Program-made: the position numbers and the translations under genes
The notes under the pieces: model-generated
The model's database searches: none
Told to the model about the DNA's origin: nothing
Seen by the model: the letters and a program-made list of their open reading frames with translations, nothing else
In this document: positions 37,358-46,598 of the stretch, one piece after another
How the letters are laid out: every line of letters begins with the position of its first letter
Position numbering within the stretch: position 1 is the first letter of the stretch
NCBI RefSeq assembly: GCF_001659705.1
Contig: NZ_CP015971.1
Span: forward strand, 1,116,001-1,180,000
Direction: 5' to 3'
DNA: 64,000 nucleotides
Source: Arachidicoccus sp. BS20
GTDB taxonomy: Bacteria > Bacteroidota > Bacteroidia > Chitinophagales > Chitinophagaceae

Positions 37358-38074
37358 ATGAAAGCAATGTTACTCGCCGCAGGTCTCGGCACTCGGCTGA
37401 AACCCTGGACTGACAAGCATCCCAAAGCATTGGCTATTGTCAATCACAAATCTTTATTGCAACACAATATTGAATATTTACAACAATACGGCATTAAAGA
37501 CGTGATTGTAAATGTGCATCATTTTGCTGACCAAATTATTGAGGCAATTCATCAAAGCAACGGTTGGAATTCTAACATTACCATTTCCGATGAAACCAAT
37601 GAAGTGCTGGAAACAGGGGGCGGTTTGAAAAAAGCAAATTGGTATTTTAAAGATGAAGAAAATTTCTTGTTGATGAATGTGGATATTCTCACAGATTTGA
37701 ATTTGTACGATTTGATACAACAACATCAACAGGCAAATAATCTCGCAACGCTTGCTGTAAGCAACCGTACATCTTCGCGCTATTTTTTGTTTGATGAAAA
37801 CAAAAACCTTTGCGGTTGGGAAAATGTAAACACAGGCGAACGAAAAATTACCCGAAACGCTGAAACTATGACGCAGCTTGCATTTAGCGGCATTCATTGT
37901 ATCAGCACAAAAATTTTTCCGTTAATAAAACAGCAAGGGAAATTCTCAATGGTAGATGTTTATTTGGATTTATCCAAAGAGCATAATATCGGTTATTACA
38001 ATCATTCCGACAGTAAATTTATTGATGTAGGTAAGCCGGAAAGTATTGCAAAAGCGGAAGTGTTGTTTCCATAA
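37358..38074 (+). CDS. MurU-like sugar-1-phosphate nucleotidyltransferase
   Basis: 238 aa, single Rossmann-like NTP-transferase domain. Signature MLLAAGLGTRLKPWTDKHPKAL (the GxGTRxxP...K nucleotide motif), then VIVNVHHFADQI, ISDETNEVLETGGGLKKA and the metal-binding Asp in LLMNVDILTDL. This is the short MurU/HddC-like form without a hexapeptide domain. In Pseudomonas, MurU follows AmgK and makes UDP-N-acetylmuramate from the 1-phosphate. The same gene order here, 80 bases after the kinase, supports that role, but specificity cannot be read from sequence. A terminator follows at 38082-38112. Confidence 0.85.
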   Translation: MKAMLLAAGLGTRLKPWTDKHPKALAIVNHKSLLQHNIEYLQQYGIKDVIVNVHHFADQIIEAIHQSNGWNSNITISDETNEVLETGGGLKKANWYFKDEENFLLMNVDILTDLNLYDLIQQHQQANNLATLAVSNRTSSRYFLFDENKNLCGWENVNTGERKITRNAETMTQLAFSGIHCISTKIFPLIKQQGKFSMVDVYLDLSKEHNIGYYNHSDSKFIDVGKPESIAKAEVLFP

Positions 38075-38081
38075 AATAAAC

Positions 38082-38112
38082 AAAAGCCCATGATTAAAAA
38101 TCCTGGGCTTTT
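38082..38112. terminator. Bidirectional terminator
   Basis: AAAAGCCCA (38082-38090) pairs with TGGGCTTTT (38104-38112). It lies between the MurU-like gene and the convergent BlaR1-like gene. Confidence 0.85.
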
Positions 38113-38142
38113 ATTTATCAATCAACTAATAAAAATAACACG

Positions 38143-40320
38143 CTAAAATTTATGGTTCTTTAAAACAATTGTATCGGCTGTAATCGTGATATCCGGTTTT
38201 GATTTATTCTTGTTATCGCTATTAAAAACAAGTAAAGAGCCTTCTACAAAAACAAGCGAATCATTTCTATTCACAGCCGACTTATGCTTACCATTATCTT
38301 TGATTTTTTTCGTATCAATTTCGTATTGCGCTTTCAATCCTTTATCCAAAGGCGACATAAATTTTATATCTTTTCTTTTTATAACAGAATTAATCTGGTC
38401 GGCAGTAACGTATTGATTTTCATTTACAGCAATAACATCATTCAAAGAATTTATTTTTATCCAACCCGAATTGTCTGTTAGATACAAATCATTTCCGATA
38501 TTGATTAACACATTTTCATTCCCTTTTTGTGCTTTGGCTATTTTCTCTTTGAGTAAATCTTGTGCGTCAATTTCTTTTTTCAAATTTGAAAATTCTGTAG
38601 ATACAGTTTCATAGTTCAAATCATCGTTATTACCCAGCTGAGAAAATGCTTCAGCATGAGAGCCGATTTTTTGCAATCCAAAATAGATGCAAGTTTTAGG
38701 GTTTCTCAAATCGCCCCAATGTTCTTTGTCCCTAAATTTTTTATAGCCACTTGCAGAAAGATTTAGTGCAAATTGTATTTCTCCCTCCTTGTTATAATCA
38801 ATACTGATTTTGAAATATCCGTTTTTATCGCTTTCGCCTAAAAAATGATTTTTGTTATCATAAATTTTAGCAAACGCAATGCCTGTCTTTGTTTCAGCAT
38901 CAACGACTAAGCCCGCAAGATTTATCTGTCTCGAAACCGTGATTATGCCTTTATTATTATTTTTCTTTTCAATACTATCTTCTAACTTTTCAAGGCTATC
39001 TTCCGAAGTTTCTATCTTATCCATCTTATCATCTTTTTTAAACTCATCAACAGAGTGCTTTAATTGCTGCAACATTTCGTTATAACTAATCGAATGATTA
39101 TAATCTTTACCCCATGAAGCAAAAGGAAATACAGAACCATTCGCGTTAATTACATTCAATTTTCTTAATCCGATATTAGCAACAATGAACCCGTTTTTAA
39201 TCGAAGGTAAATAAGAAGATGTAGTAAAATTCTCAAACCCCGTCTTTGTAAATTTTAATAACGTTTTGTATTTGTCATTTTTGTTTGGTTGTATTTTAAA
39301 TGAATAGTATCCGTTTTTGTCTGTCATTACTTTAGCATGATTGATATTATCTTCAACCGATACATTGCTTAAAGGTTGTAGATTTTCATTTACCACAATG
39401 CCTGAAACTGTGATTGTGCCTGCATTTCGGCTTGTTTTAATCACATCTCTAAAAGAAACCAACAGTATTCCCAACAAAGGAATCAGGAATAAAAATTTAA
39501 GCAAATGAATCTTTGCTGTCTTTATTTTGTTCATCATAGCGATACGTTTTTTAAGTGAAGAAAAATTGAAATTGTTGGTAATGGAAAAATTATTGTTGCC
39601 CATCACGCGCAGCAACAAATATTGATATTGTTGCTTGTTGATGCCGCTTTGCACCACTTTGTCGTCGGCAATAAATTCAAGGTTTTCGCGAATGGCTTTG
39701 CGAATCAACCACACAAAAGGATTGTACCAATTAATGATACACAAAATTTCGCCCCACAAAATATCGAGCGTGTGCTTTTGTTTTACATGAACAAATTCGT
39801 GTTGTAAAATTTCCCGCAAAGCATTTTCATCGTGCAAATCCCGGTTGATAAAAATGGAATTGCCGAAAGAAAAAGGCACAATCTCTTCATCTATTTGATA
39901 CAATTTTACAGCGTTTTCGTCAGAAATAATTTTTGCGCTGCGCGCTAATTTTTTGTAAGAAAATAATTGAAACAACAACCGCAACAACATAATAACAATG
40001 CCCGCAAAAAATATCCACACAATGAGTTGCTCTGCGTCAAATGCACGCACTGTATGCGTTTCAGGTGTTCCGGTGAATGTAATATTCGGAATCATACGCA
40101 CAACAGATGTGTTCATAATCGTTGCTTCGCTTTGTCGCGGCACAGAAGAAAACGATGCAATATTGATTAACGGAATGAAAAAGCACAACACAGAATATCC
40201 TAACAAATACCAACGGTTGTGATTGTAAAACGTGAGCCTGCGCAATACAAGTGCGTAAAACAAATACATAACCGCAAAACTGATGGACAGCCGAAGCAGG
40301 TATTGAAAAAAGATGGTCAT
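38143..40320 (-). CDS. BlaR1-like M56 membrane metallopeptidase with carboxypeptidase-regulatory-like domains
   Basis: 725 aa. Four membrane helices (about 5-25, 35-55, 98-120 and 268-288) frame a cytoplasmic M56 zinc peptidase with HEFVH (174-178) and the downstream NLEFIADDKV. After the last helix come two CarboxypepD_reg-like beta domains (about 300-380, ITVSGIVVNENLQPLSNVSV; and about 450-530, LAGLVVDAETKTGIAFAKI) instead of the penicillin-binding sensor of true BlaR1. It would cleave the BlaI-type repressor encoded upstream when it senses an unknown extracellular signal. It starts 161 bases after the repressor gene, with a palindromic repeat in between. Confidence 0.88.
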   Translation of the reverse strand: MTIFFQYLLRLSISFAVMYLFYALVLRRLTFYNHNRWYLLGYSVLCFFIPLINIASFSSVPRQSEATIMNTSVVRMIPNITFTGTPETHTVRAFDAEQLIVWIFFAGIVIMLLRLLFQLFSYKKLARSAKIISDENAVKLYQIDEEIVPFSFGNSIFINRDLHDENALREILQHEFVHVKQKHTLDILWGEILCIINWYNPFVWLIRKAIRENLEFIADDKVVQSGINKQQYQYLLLRVMGNNNFSITNNFNFSSLKKRIAMMNKIKTAKIHLLKFLFLIPLLGILLVSFRDVIKTSRNAGTITVSGIVVNENLQPLSNVSVEDNINHAKVMTDKNGYYSFKIQPNKNDKYKTLLKFTKTGFENFTTSSYLPSIKNGFIVANIGLRKLNVINANGSVFPFASWGKDYNHSISYNEMLQQLKHSVDEFKKDDKMDKIETSEDSLEKLEDSIEKKNNNKGIITVSRQINLAGLVVDAETKTGIAFAKIYDNKNHFLGESDKNGYFKISIDYNKEGEIQFALNLSASGYKKFRDKEHWGDLRNPKTCIYFGLQKIGSHAEAFSQLGNNDDLNYETVSTEFSNLKKEIDAQDLLKEKIAKAQKGNENVLINIGNDLYLTDNSGWIKINSLNDVIAVNENQYVTADQINSVIKRKDIKFMSPLDKGLKAQYEIDTKKIKDNGKHKSAVNRNDSLVFVEGSLLVFNSDNKNKSKPDITITADTIVLKNHKF

Positions 40321-40403
40321 AGTTAAAAGTTTTATTGTTGAAATAATTTTGAGGTTATCTTTTCTTCAAAGTTGATAACGATTGAAAAATAATTACGCAG
40401 TTT

Positions 40404-40464
40404 CACGTCATTCCGAACTCGTTTCGGAATCTAAAAAGATGCTGAAATAAATTCAGCATGACGG
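40404..40464. repeat. Palindromic repeat between repressor and peptidase genes (copy 2 of 2)
   Basis: Same family as 26127-26210, in the other orientation: CACGTCATTCCGAAC, TTTCGGAATCT and GATGCTGAA, ending TTCAGCATGACGGTG. GTCAT...ATGAC and TTCCGAA/TTCGGAA dyads are visible. Confidence 0.75.
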
Positions 40465-40481
40465 TGAGCGTGTTCCAATTA

Positions 40482-40838
40482 TCATTTCCCTTTTTCAATC
40501 ATCTTCAATACTTCTTTCAACTCGCTTGCAGATAATTTTTTTTGCTCCACAAAAAACGCAACGAGTTCTTTGTACGAATTGGAAAAATGATTTTTTACCA
40601 CATTGCCAACGAATTTCTTTTTAAATTCTGCATGACTGATGGCAGGCTTATACAAATAAGTATTGCCAATCATGCGGCTTTTTAAGAAACCTTTCTTCTC
40701 CAAATTTTTAACGGTGGAAGCTGCTGTTGTATAAGGAACATCGCCGTCCATAGCATCGAGAATGGATTTTACATTTCCCTCTCCTATTTTAAAAACTGCC
40801 TGCAATGCTTCTTCTTCCTGAATTGTAAGCTTGTTCAC
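40482..40838 (-). CDS. BlaI/MecI-family transcriptional repressor
   Basis: 118 aa. Winged-helix N-terminal domain: LTIQEEEALQAVFKIGEGNVKSILDAM and the recognition helix region TAASTVKNLEKKGFLKSRMIGNTYLYKP. A short C-terminal dimerisation region (about 75-118) contains the part cleaved in BlaI homologues. Expected to repress its own operon until cleaved by the M56 peptidase encoded next. Three identical-arm operators lie immediately upstream (40842-40906), the nearest only three bases before the start codon. Confidence 0.93.
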   Translation of the reverse strand: MNKLTIQEEEALQAVFKIGEGNVKSILDAMDGDVPYTTAASTVKNLEKKGFLKSRMIGNTYLYKPAISHAEFKKKFVGNVVKNHFSNSYKELVAFFVEQKKLSASELKEVLKMIEKGK

Positions 40839-40841
40839 ATC

Positions 40842-40906
40842 TACGAATTTTTCGTAAAACTACGAACTTTTCGTAATTAAACAAATTTTTCTACGAAAAT
40901 TTCGTA
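40842..40906 (-). promoter_or_regulatory. Triple BlaI-type operator
   Basis: Three 15-base sites with the same half-sites, TACGAA-N3-TTCGTA, at 40842-40856, 40861-40875 and 40892-40906. Centres are 19 and 31 bases apart, close to two and three helix turns. The form resembles BlaI/MecI operators (TACA/TGTA dyads) with altered half-sites. It lies directly upstream of the repressor start codon. Confidence 0.85.
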
Positions 40907-41046
40907 GTTTTTTGCGACTTAAACGACGTCATTTTTAAAACAAAAATGTATTCAATCAAAACTTATTGGAAAAACACAGCAAATAACATTAACCTCAACA
41001 CCAGCCTTCCCTCGCTATGCACGACGAACATTAATTAATTTTTATT

Positions 41047-41054
41047 TATATTTG
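41047..41054 (+). promoter_or_regulatory. -7 promoter box of the T9SS cargo gene
   Basis: TATATTTG is an exact TAnnTTTG match 35 bases before the ATG at 41090. No clear -33 TTTG is seen. Confidence 0.5.
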
Positions 41055-41089
41055 TAAATAACTTTTTCTTAACCTTAAACTCTTACCTT

Positions 41090-42397
41090 ATGCAACAAAC
41101 ACTACTCCTGAGTTTTCGTATGCTCCAACCTGTGCTTAAAAAAATACCCGCATTAGTATTTACTGTATTGGCAAGCAATGCGCTGAATGCACAAACAACA
41201 GTTTTTCAACAGGACTTTTCCAATGGTCTTTTAAGCGCTGCGGTAAACGGCATTGGCGGCTATGACGCAACCCAAGACCCGGAAAGCGCCATTTCAGCAT
41301 CCGGCATTACAGACCTTAAATTTGAAGAATCGGGCACAAACGTGGAGACGATACAAACCAACAGTCTTACCGATGCTGCCAACGGCAATTGCCTGCTGGT
41401 AAAATTTGATTTCACATTAAATACTGTAACGCATGGTACATCGAGTGGCAATAGCATTGTTTTCGGCTTGGGTAACAATCCTACAACGCGCTCGTCTATT
41501 TCTTCATCCAAGATGTACGCCTACTTTGGCTTTGGAACAAGCGCAGTACAATCCAAGAACACGCAAATAACGCCGGTGGATATTGCAAATACTGTTACAA
41601 GCACTACAACTGTAGATGCCTCTTCTGCCGTTACCATTCGGTGGTATGTCAATAACAGCAGTTCCTCTGTAAGCTATCAGGCGCCCGATGGCACGGCACA
41701 CACCATAGCGCCGGACAATTGGGACTTGTGGCTCGACAATACGCAAGCGCTTAACGGTATAGCTGCAAATAATGCAACCGGCAACGTAATTACTTCTTTC
41801 AAAATATCGACGGGTTCGGGATACCAATCTTCTTTTGACGTAAATAATCTGTCTATCAGTACCGTTGCCTCAGCCTCTGCCACTCCTATTACATTGTCAT
41901 CATTTGCAGTATCTAAGAATAAAGGAGCGTTATTGCAATGGACAACTGCAAGCGAAATTAACAGCAGCAAATTCAATATTGAAAAAAGTACAGACGGCAA
42001 GTCTTTCACAACTATTGCTACTGTTATGGCGCAGAACAAATTGTCCGGCGCAAGCTATAGCTATACCGACCAAACCTATACCGGCGGAACAGCTTATTAC
42101 AAACTGGCAATGGAGGATATTGACGGTACAATTAAAGAAAGCGCTGTAAAATCAATCACGCGCGAAAAGCCGGTTTCATTAAAATATACTCTCATCAAAG
42201 ATAAAGTTGAGTTTAGTAATATGACCGGAAATGTAGAAATCCGCATTATCAATATTGCGGGCACTCAAGTAGCGCATCAAATCGTCTCTGCCGATATGCC
42301 AAGTATTAATGTTTCGGATTTGCCGGCAGGCATTTATTTCATTCAAATATCCGGAAACGGCATCAGTCAGAAAGGATTAAAATTTGTAAAAAAATAA
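41090..42397 (+). CDS. Secreted protein with T9SS C-terminal sorting domain
   Basis: 435 aa. The signal peptide includes ALVFTVLASNALNAQ. Residues about 35-260 form a beta-rich domain rich in Ser, Thr and Asn with no enzyme motif (a laminin-G/jelly-roll type fold is possible). About 265-350 is the fibronectin-like LQWTTASEINSSKFNIEKS segment common in such cargo. The last approximately 75 residues, with VEIRIINIAGTQV and DLPAGIYFIQI, are a type A sorting domain for surface secretion by the type IX system. No other T9SS genes are in the window. A strong terminator follows. Confidence 0.85.
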   Translation: MQQTLLLSFRMLQPVLKKIPALVFTVLASNALNAQTTVFQQDFSNGLLSAAVNGIGGYDATQDPESAISASGITDLKFEESGTNVETIQTNSLTDAANGNCLLVKFDFTLNTVTHGTSSGNSIVFGLGNNPTTRSSISSSKMYAYFGFGTSAVQSKNTQITPVDIANTVTSTTTVDASSAVTIRWYVNNSSSSVSYQAPDGTAHTIAPDNWDLWLDNTQALNGIAANNATGNVITSFKISTGSGYQSSFDVNNLSISTVASASATPITLSSFAVSKNKGALLQWTTASEINSSKFNIEKSTDGKSFTTIATVMAQNKLSGASYSYTDQTYTGGTAYYKLAMEDIDGTIKESAVKSITREKPVSLKYTLIKDKVEFSNMTGNVEIRIINIAGTQVAHQIVSADMPSINVSDLPAGIYFIQISGNGISQKGLKFVKK

Positions 42398-42411
42398 AAA
42401 ATTACACAAAT

Positions 42412-42447
42412 AAAAAGGCTGTAAACCGAAAAGTTTACAGCCTTTTT
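42412..42447. terminator. Bidirectional terminator
   Basis: AAAAAGGCTGTAAAC (42412-42426) pairs perfectly over 15 bases with GTTTACAGCCTTTTT (42433-42447), six-base loop. Serves the T9SS cargo gene and the convergent yidC. Confidence 0.92.
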
Positions 42448-42462
42448 ATTTTATACGCTAAC

Positions 42463-44313
42463 TTAATTTCTCTTTCGCAAATCCTGCATTTTCTTTTGTT
42501 GCTCCTGCATTTGTTCCATACGTATTTGCAGCTTGCTCTTTTGCTTCGGTTGCTTACGTTTTTCATTTATCTGTGCCAATATTTTATCATGGTCAATGAT
42601 ATATTTTTGAATCACAAGCTGTATGCCGAGCGTTACCAAATTGCTCACAGTGTAATACAAAGTAAGCGCCGCCGGCAATCCATTGAACACAAAGAAGAAC
42701 ACAAACGGCATGATGTAAGGCATATATTTCATCATTTCCTGACCGGGCGCATTGGATTGCGTGGACATATTCATGTTATACATACTTGTAAACAAACTTG
42801 TGATACAATACGTAATTGTAAACAAGCTCAGATGGTCGCCAAGCAACGGAACGTGGGAAGAAAAATGGATAATGGAATCGTAAGCCGATAAGTCTTTCGC
42901 CCACAAAAATCCTTGTCCGCGCAGTGCAATGCTCGAATTGAAGAAGCGGTACAATGCAAAGAATATGGGTATTTGCAGCAAAATAGGGAAACATCCGCTT
43001 AATGGATTTACGCCCGCCTCACGGAAGAGCTTCATTTGCTCCATGGCAAAAGTCTGTTGCTCTGGAAATTTCTTTTTAAGCTCATCCAGCTCCGGCTTCA
43101 ACACCTTCATTTTTGCACTGCTGTAATAACTTTTATAAGTAAGCGGCGATGTAACCAGACGGATAAAAATAGTCAATAAAATAATTACCCAACCGTAGTT
43201 GCTTACAAAACTTGCAATGAATTTGAACACCGGCATGATAATCCACAGGTTCACATATTTTACAAAAGCCAAAATACCGGAACCCAAATCAATCATATTC
43301 TTCATGCCATTGTCGTACTTATTCAGCACATAATAATCATTCGGTCCGTAATACAATTGCAACGGAATAGAAACCGCAGCCGTTGCAGGAACCTGCAATT
43401 GCAAATTTGCCGTATCGTTGAATATTTGCCGCGAAGTATCGTCCAAATCTTTTGCAGTAAGCGTCATAGTTGCATTACCAGATTTGAATTTATTTTTCGC
43501 AATTAAAGTCTGATTAAAAAACTGCTGTTTGAAAGCAATCCAGTCGGCTCCTTTGTCAAAAGTTTTGCTGGCGCTACCTCTGCCTGCACGTGTAAAATCA
43601 TATCCGTCGTCGTGCGTATTGTAACATAGGTACGACTGTTCTTTTTCATATTTAGTTGCATATTGCTGGCGATGCAATATTGTGTTCCATTGTAAATTCA
43701 GCGTATTTGCCGTAAGCAATTGCTGTGCGCCGTTCAGGTTTACATTCCAGTCAATCAGGTAATCATTTTTCGGAATGATGTATTGATTTTCTATAATCCT
43801 TCCGCTTGAATCTTTCAGCTGATAAGTTACTATTTGACTTCCATCTGCATTCTTTGTAACAGGCAATGCAGTGAAATATAGATTATTCGTATATTCAGAA
43901 CTATTATTGGATGTATTTACCGCAAAACCCATCTGATTGTCTGCACCGCCCAATGTTACAAGCGATGAATCGTAAACTTTGTATTTTTTCAGTTCTACTT
44001 TTTCAATTTGCCCGCCTTTATTGGAAAAAGTAACTTTCATCAAATCATTTTCCACTGTTTGTGTTTGCTCTATTCCGCTGGCTGCCGCAACAAAACCGCC
44101 GGCAGCAGTTACTTTTGTGAGAGAATCTGCGTACAAAGAATCGGTAACACTTACCGGTTTCTGATGCAGCTTCTGCACCAAAGCGAGTGAATCCTGAATA
44201 TGCTTTTGCTGCGCTTCATAAGCCTTGCGCTCGCGGTTGTTGAGCGTAAAATATGCCACGAACAAAACTGCTAACAATGCCAACCCGATGACGGTGTTTT
44301 TATCTGCCTTCAT
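42463..44313 (-). CDS. yidC: Membrane protein insertase YidC
   Basis: 616 aa. An N-terminal membrane anchor (VIGLALLAVLFVAYFTL), a large periplasmic P1 domain (about 70-355) and the conserved five-helix core from about 365: NYGWVIILLTIFIRLVTSPLTYKSYYSSAKMK, SGCFPILLQIPIFFALYRFF, and the C-terminal QSNAPGQEMMKYMPYIMPFVFFFVFNGLPAALTLYYTVSN. The hydrophilic groove Arg is in IFIRLV. A basic C-terminal tail (KQPKQKSKLQIRMEQMQEQQKK) probably binds ribosomes. Inserts membrane proteins with or without Sec. Monocistronic. Confidence 0.97.
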   Translation of the reverse strand: MKADKNTVIGLALLAVLFVAYFTLNNRERKAYEAQQKHIQDSLALVQKLHQKPVSVTDSLYADSLTKVTAAGGFVAAASGIEQTQTVENDLMKVTFSNKGGQIEKVELKKYKVYDSSLVTLGGADNQMGFAVNTSNNSSEYTNNLYFTALPVTKNADGSQIVTYQLKDSSGRIIENQYIIPKNDYLIDWNVNLNGAQQLLTANTLNLQWNTILHRQQYATKYEKEQSYLCYNTHDDGYDFTRAGRGSASKTFDKGADWIAFKQQFFNQTLIAKNKFKSGNATMTLTAKDLDDTSRQIFNDTANLQLQVPATAAVSIPLQLYYGPNDYYVLNKYDNGMKNMIDLGSGILAFVKYVNLWIIMPVFKFIASFVSNYGWVIILLTIFIRLVTSPLTYKSYYSSAKMKVLKPELDELKKKFPEQQTFAMEQMKLFREAGVNPLSGCFPILLQIPIFFALYRFFNSSIALRGQGFLWAKDLSAYDSIIHFSSHVPLLGDHLSLFTITYCITSLFTSMYNMNMSTQSNAPGQEMMKYMPYIMPFVFFFVFNGLPAALTLYYTVSNLVTLGIQLVIQKYIIDHDKILAQINEKRKQPKQKSKLQIRMEQMQEQQKKMQDLRKRN

Positions 44314-44558
44314 TAATTTTTATTTGCTGAAAAATTCTTTTATCTACCCCAATTTTTTGAGTGGCAAAGGTAACGAACGCAGTACAATATGCCAATGAAT
44401 TTGAAATTCTTTTCGGTAAGCGCCCGGAATGGGCATTTGAGCGGCAAAACCAATTGATTTACAGCAGAAGTCTCCACGGTTCAGCCCAGGTTTCTTATCA
44501 TTATTATACAAATTAAAAGGCTCATCCGGCTAAATTATCCCAAACAGTTTAACTTAGC

Positions 44559-44576
44559 TGTCGAATATTATCGACA
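44559..44576. promoter_or_regulatory. Dyad just before the AraC-family gene
   Basis: TGTCGA (44559-44564) and TCGACA (44571-44576) form a perfect six-base dyad, ending two bases before the ATG at 44579. It could be an autoregulatory operator or an RBS-occluding hairpin. The rest of 44314-44558 shows nothing else clear. Confidence 0.35.
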
Positions 44577-44578
44577 AT

Positions 44579-45436
44579 ATGCCTAAAGACAAAATTCCTA
44601 AGCAGCTTATTCTTCCCGAACGGCAGGCACTAAAAATCATTTCTCTCAAATCGTATATCCACGAACTATCCGAAGTTCCGCATCGGCACGACCACTATCA
44701 ATTACTGTGGATTACCAAAGGACATGGCAGTCAATCCATTGACGGCATCAGTTATCCAATGCAAACAAACCGTGTGTTTCTTATCCGAACCGGACAAATC
44801 CACAAAATGGAAGACCTGCAACGCGACGGCTGGATGATTCTGTTCAGCGACGTATTGTACAATGCAATCATCAAATTGTTTCCCGCTTTGGAACAACACG
44901 GTTTGCTCGATGTTACCGCGCCGCAGCCTTTTATAGACTTGGATGAGAAAGGTATTTTGGTTTACAAAAATATTTTGCCTTTGTTGATCGAAGAGCAAAA
45001 CTCAATAACGCCCGATATAAAATTACTTGCAACCTATCTGTCTTCCATGCTTATCACGGCTAACAATATGTATGTTGCCGAAAATAATGTAAACACAATT
45101 CAGTCCAATGAAGCGAAAAGCATCGTTAAGCAAGCCAAAACATTACTGGAACAAAATTTCAAAACACAACAACAAACACAGTTCTACAGCGACAAACTGA
45201 ATATTAGCCCGCGCAAATTAAACGCTGTTCTGCAAACATTTTACGGCATTACCATGCACGATTTAATCCAAAAACGCCTGCTGATGGAAAGCTGCATATT
45301 GCTTGCTTCGTCGTCCATGAACATTAAAGAAATCTGTTATCATCTCGGCTTCGCCGACCCCGCCTATTTCAACCGTTTTTTCAAAAAATATATGAGCACA
45401 ACACCTGCGAATTACCGTGAACATCACAAGCTATAA
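44579..45436 (+). CDS. AraC-family transcriptional regulator
   Basis: 285 aa. An N-terminal cupin-like sensor domain (HRHDHYQLLWITKGHGSQSIDG, about 35-60) and a C-terminal double helix-turn-helix (about 195-283). The latter has YSDKLNISPRKLNAVLQTFYG and the AraC signature IKEICYHLGFADPAYFNRFFKKYMSTTPANYR. Likely controls the AEC transporter gene that follows 99 bases downstream, and possibly itself. Effector unknown. Confidence 0.92.
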   Translation: MPKDKIPKQLILPERQALKIISLKSYIHELSEVPHRHDHYQLLWITKGHGSQSIDGISYPMQTNRVFLIRTGQIHKMEDLQRDGWMILFSDVLYNAIIKLFPALEQHGLLDVTAPQPFIDLDEKGILVYKNILPLLIEEQNSITPDIKLLATYLSSMLITANNMYVAENNVNTIQSNEAKSIVKQAKTLLEQNFKTQQQTQFYSDKLNISPRKLNAVLQTFYGITMHDLIQKRLLMESCILLASSSMNIKEICYHLGFADPAYFNRFFKKYMSTTPANYREHHKL

Positions 45437-45535
45437 ACGGCTTGCACAAGAATACAATTCATTTGACTAAAAGTACAATTTTGCCAATGATAGCTGCGCG
45501 AACTTTGCAGCCCGATAAACAAAGTTTTAGTTATC

Positions 45536-46444
45536 ATGGTCAATTTTATATTGATTGCGTTTTGCATCGCGGCAGGTATGATTTTCACAGCTACCAAATC
45601 CATTCATCCCGATGCGCACAAAAGCATCAACACGTGGATTTTATACATTGCGCTGCCCGCAGTTTCATTTGAATACATTCCCAAAATCCGGTGGTCGGAA
45701 GAAATGTTGCTGCCCGCAATATCTTCTCTTATAGTGTGGGCGGGAAGCTGGCTTTTTATGGAAATATACTGTCGCCACAAACATTACGCACAGCGCACGC
45801 GCAGCTCACTCGAAATAGCTTCCGGCTTTGCCAATACATCCTTCATCGGGTTTCCGCTTATTTCGGCTTATTTTGGCGAGCAGTATTTGAGTATTGCTAT
45901 TATTTGCGACCAGGCGATGTTTGTAATTTTATCTACCGCCGGAATCGTGGCGGCATTGAAAGGCGGCTCACAACAAAACAAACCTGATGCCCGCTTTATT
46001 TTAAAAAGACTGGTTACATTTCCGCCGTTCATCGGTTGTGTAAGTTCTCTTGTGCTGTCACACTTTATCAATTTACAGCCTACTGAACCGTTTTTCAATA
46101 AACTTGCTGCAACGGTTGCGCCACTTGCGCTTTTTTCCGTAGGGTTACAATTAAAATTCAAAGGCTGGCAACAGGAAATTTATCAAATAGGTATGTCGCA
46201 GATTTATAAATTATTGCTGGCGCCCGTGCTTGTTCTTATACTTGTGCTCGTGCTTCATTTGAAAGGAGATATTGCCAAGATAAGCGTGTTTGAAGCCGCC
46301 ATGCCAACGTTGCTCACATCAAGTATTATTGCAGAAGAATACAGACTGAATGCACGATTGACCAATTTGATTATCGGCATCAGCATTATCGTTGGTTTGG
46401 CAACAACTGCGTTATGGTATCAGATAGTACAAGTCTTTCTGTAG
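45536..46444 (+). CDS. AEC-family (auxin efflux carrier-like) membrane transporter
   Basis: 302 aa, about ten hydrophobic segments in two five-helix halves, the layout of AEC permeases. Residues GFANTSFIGFPLISAYFGEQ carry the conserved N-x-G-F-x-G/P-type crossing motif, and AAMPTLLTSSIIAEEY is the corresponding one in the second half. AEC proteins move organic acids or small anions. The substrate is not predictable here. It lies downstream of, and is probably regulated by, the AraC-type gene. Confidence 0.88.
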   Translation: MVNFILIAFCIAAGMIFTATKSIHPDAHKSINTWILYIALPAVSFEYIPKIRWSEEMLLPAISSLIVWAGSWLFMEIYCRHKHYAQRTRSSLEIASGFANTSFIGFPLISAYFGEQYLSIAIICDQAMFVILSTAGIVAALKGGSQQNKPDARFILKRLVTFPPFIGCVSSLVLSHFINLQPTEPFFNKLAATVAPLALFSVGLQLKFKGWQQEIYQIGMSQIYKLLLAPVLVLILVLVLHLKGDIAKISVFEAAMPTLLTSSIIAEEYRLNARLTNLIIGISIIVGLATTALWYQIVQVFL

Positions 46445-46598
46445 GTAATAGATTCTTTAACTAATTCTTCTATCTTGATTGAAATATCTTTACAGTCTGA
46501 ATTAAAACAGGGATGAAACAAAACATAGCGTTTTTTTCAGAAAGATTTACTATGCGAAGTAACATACGACCATCAAAAAACAATATAGAAGTATACGA

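Noticed and set aside
38143-40838. Beta-lactam resistance control (BlaR1-BlaI) by name
   Set aside because: No penicillin-binding sensor domain is visible and no beta-lactamase gene is near, so only the protease-repressor pair is claimed.
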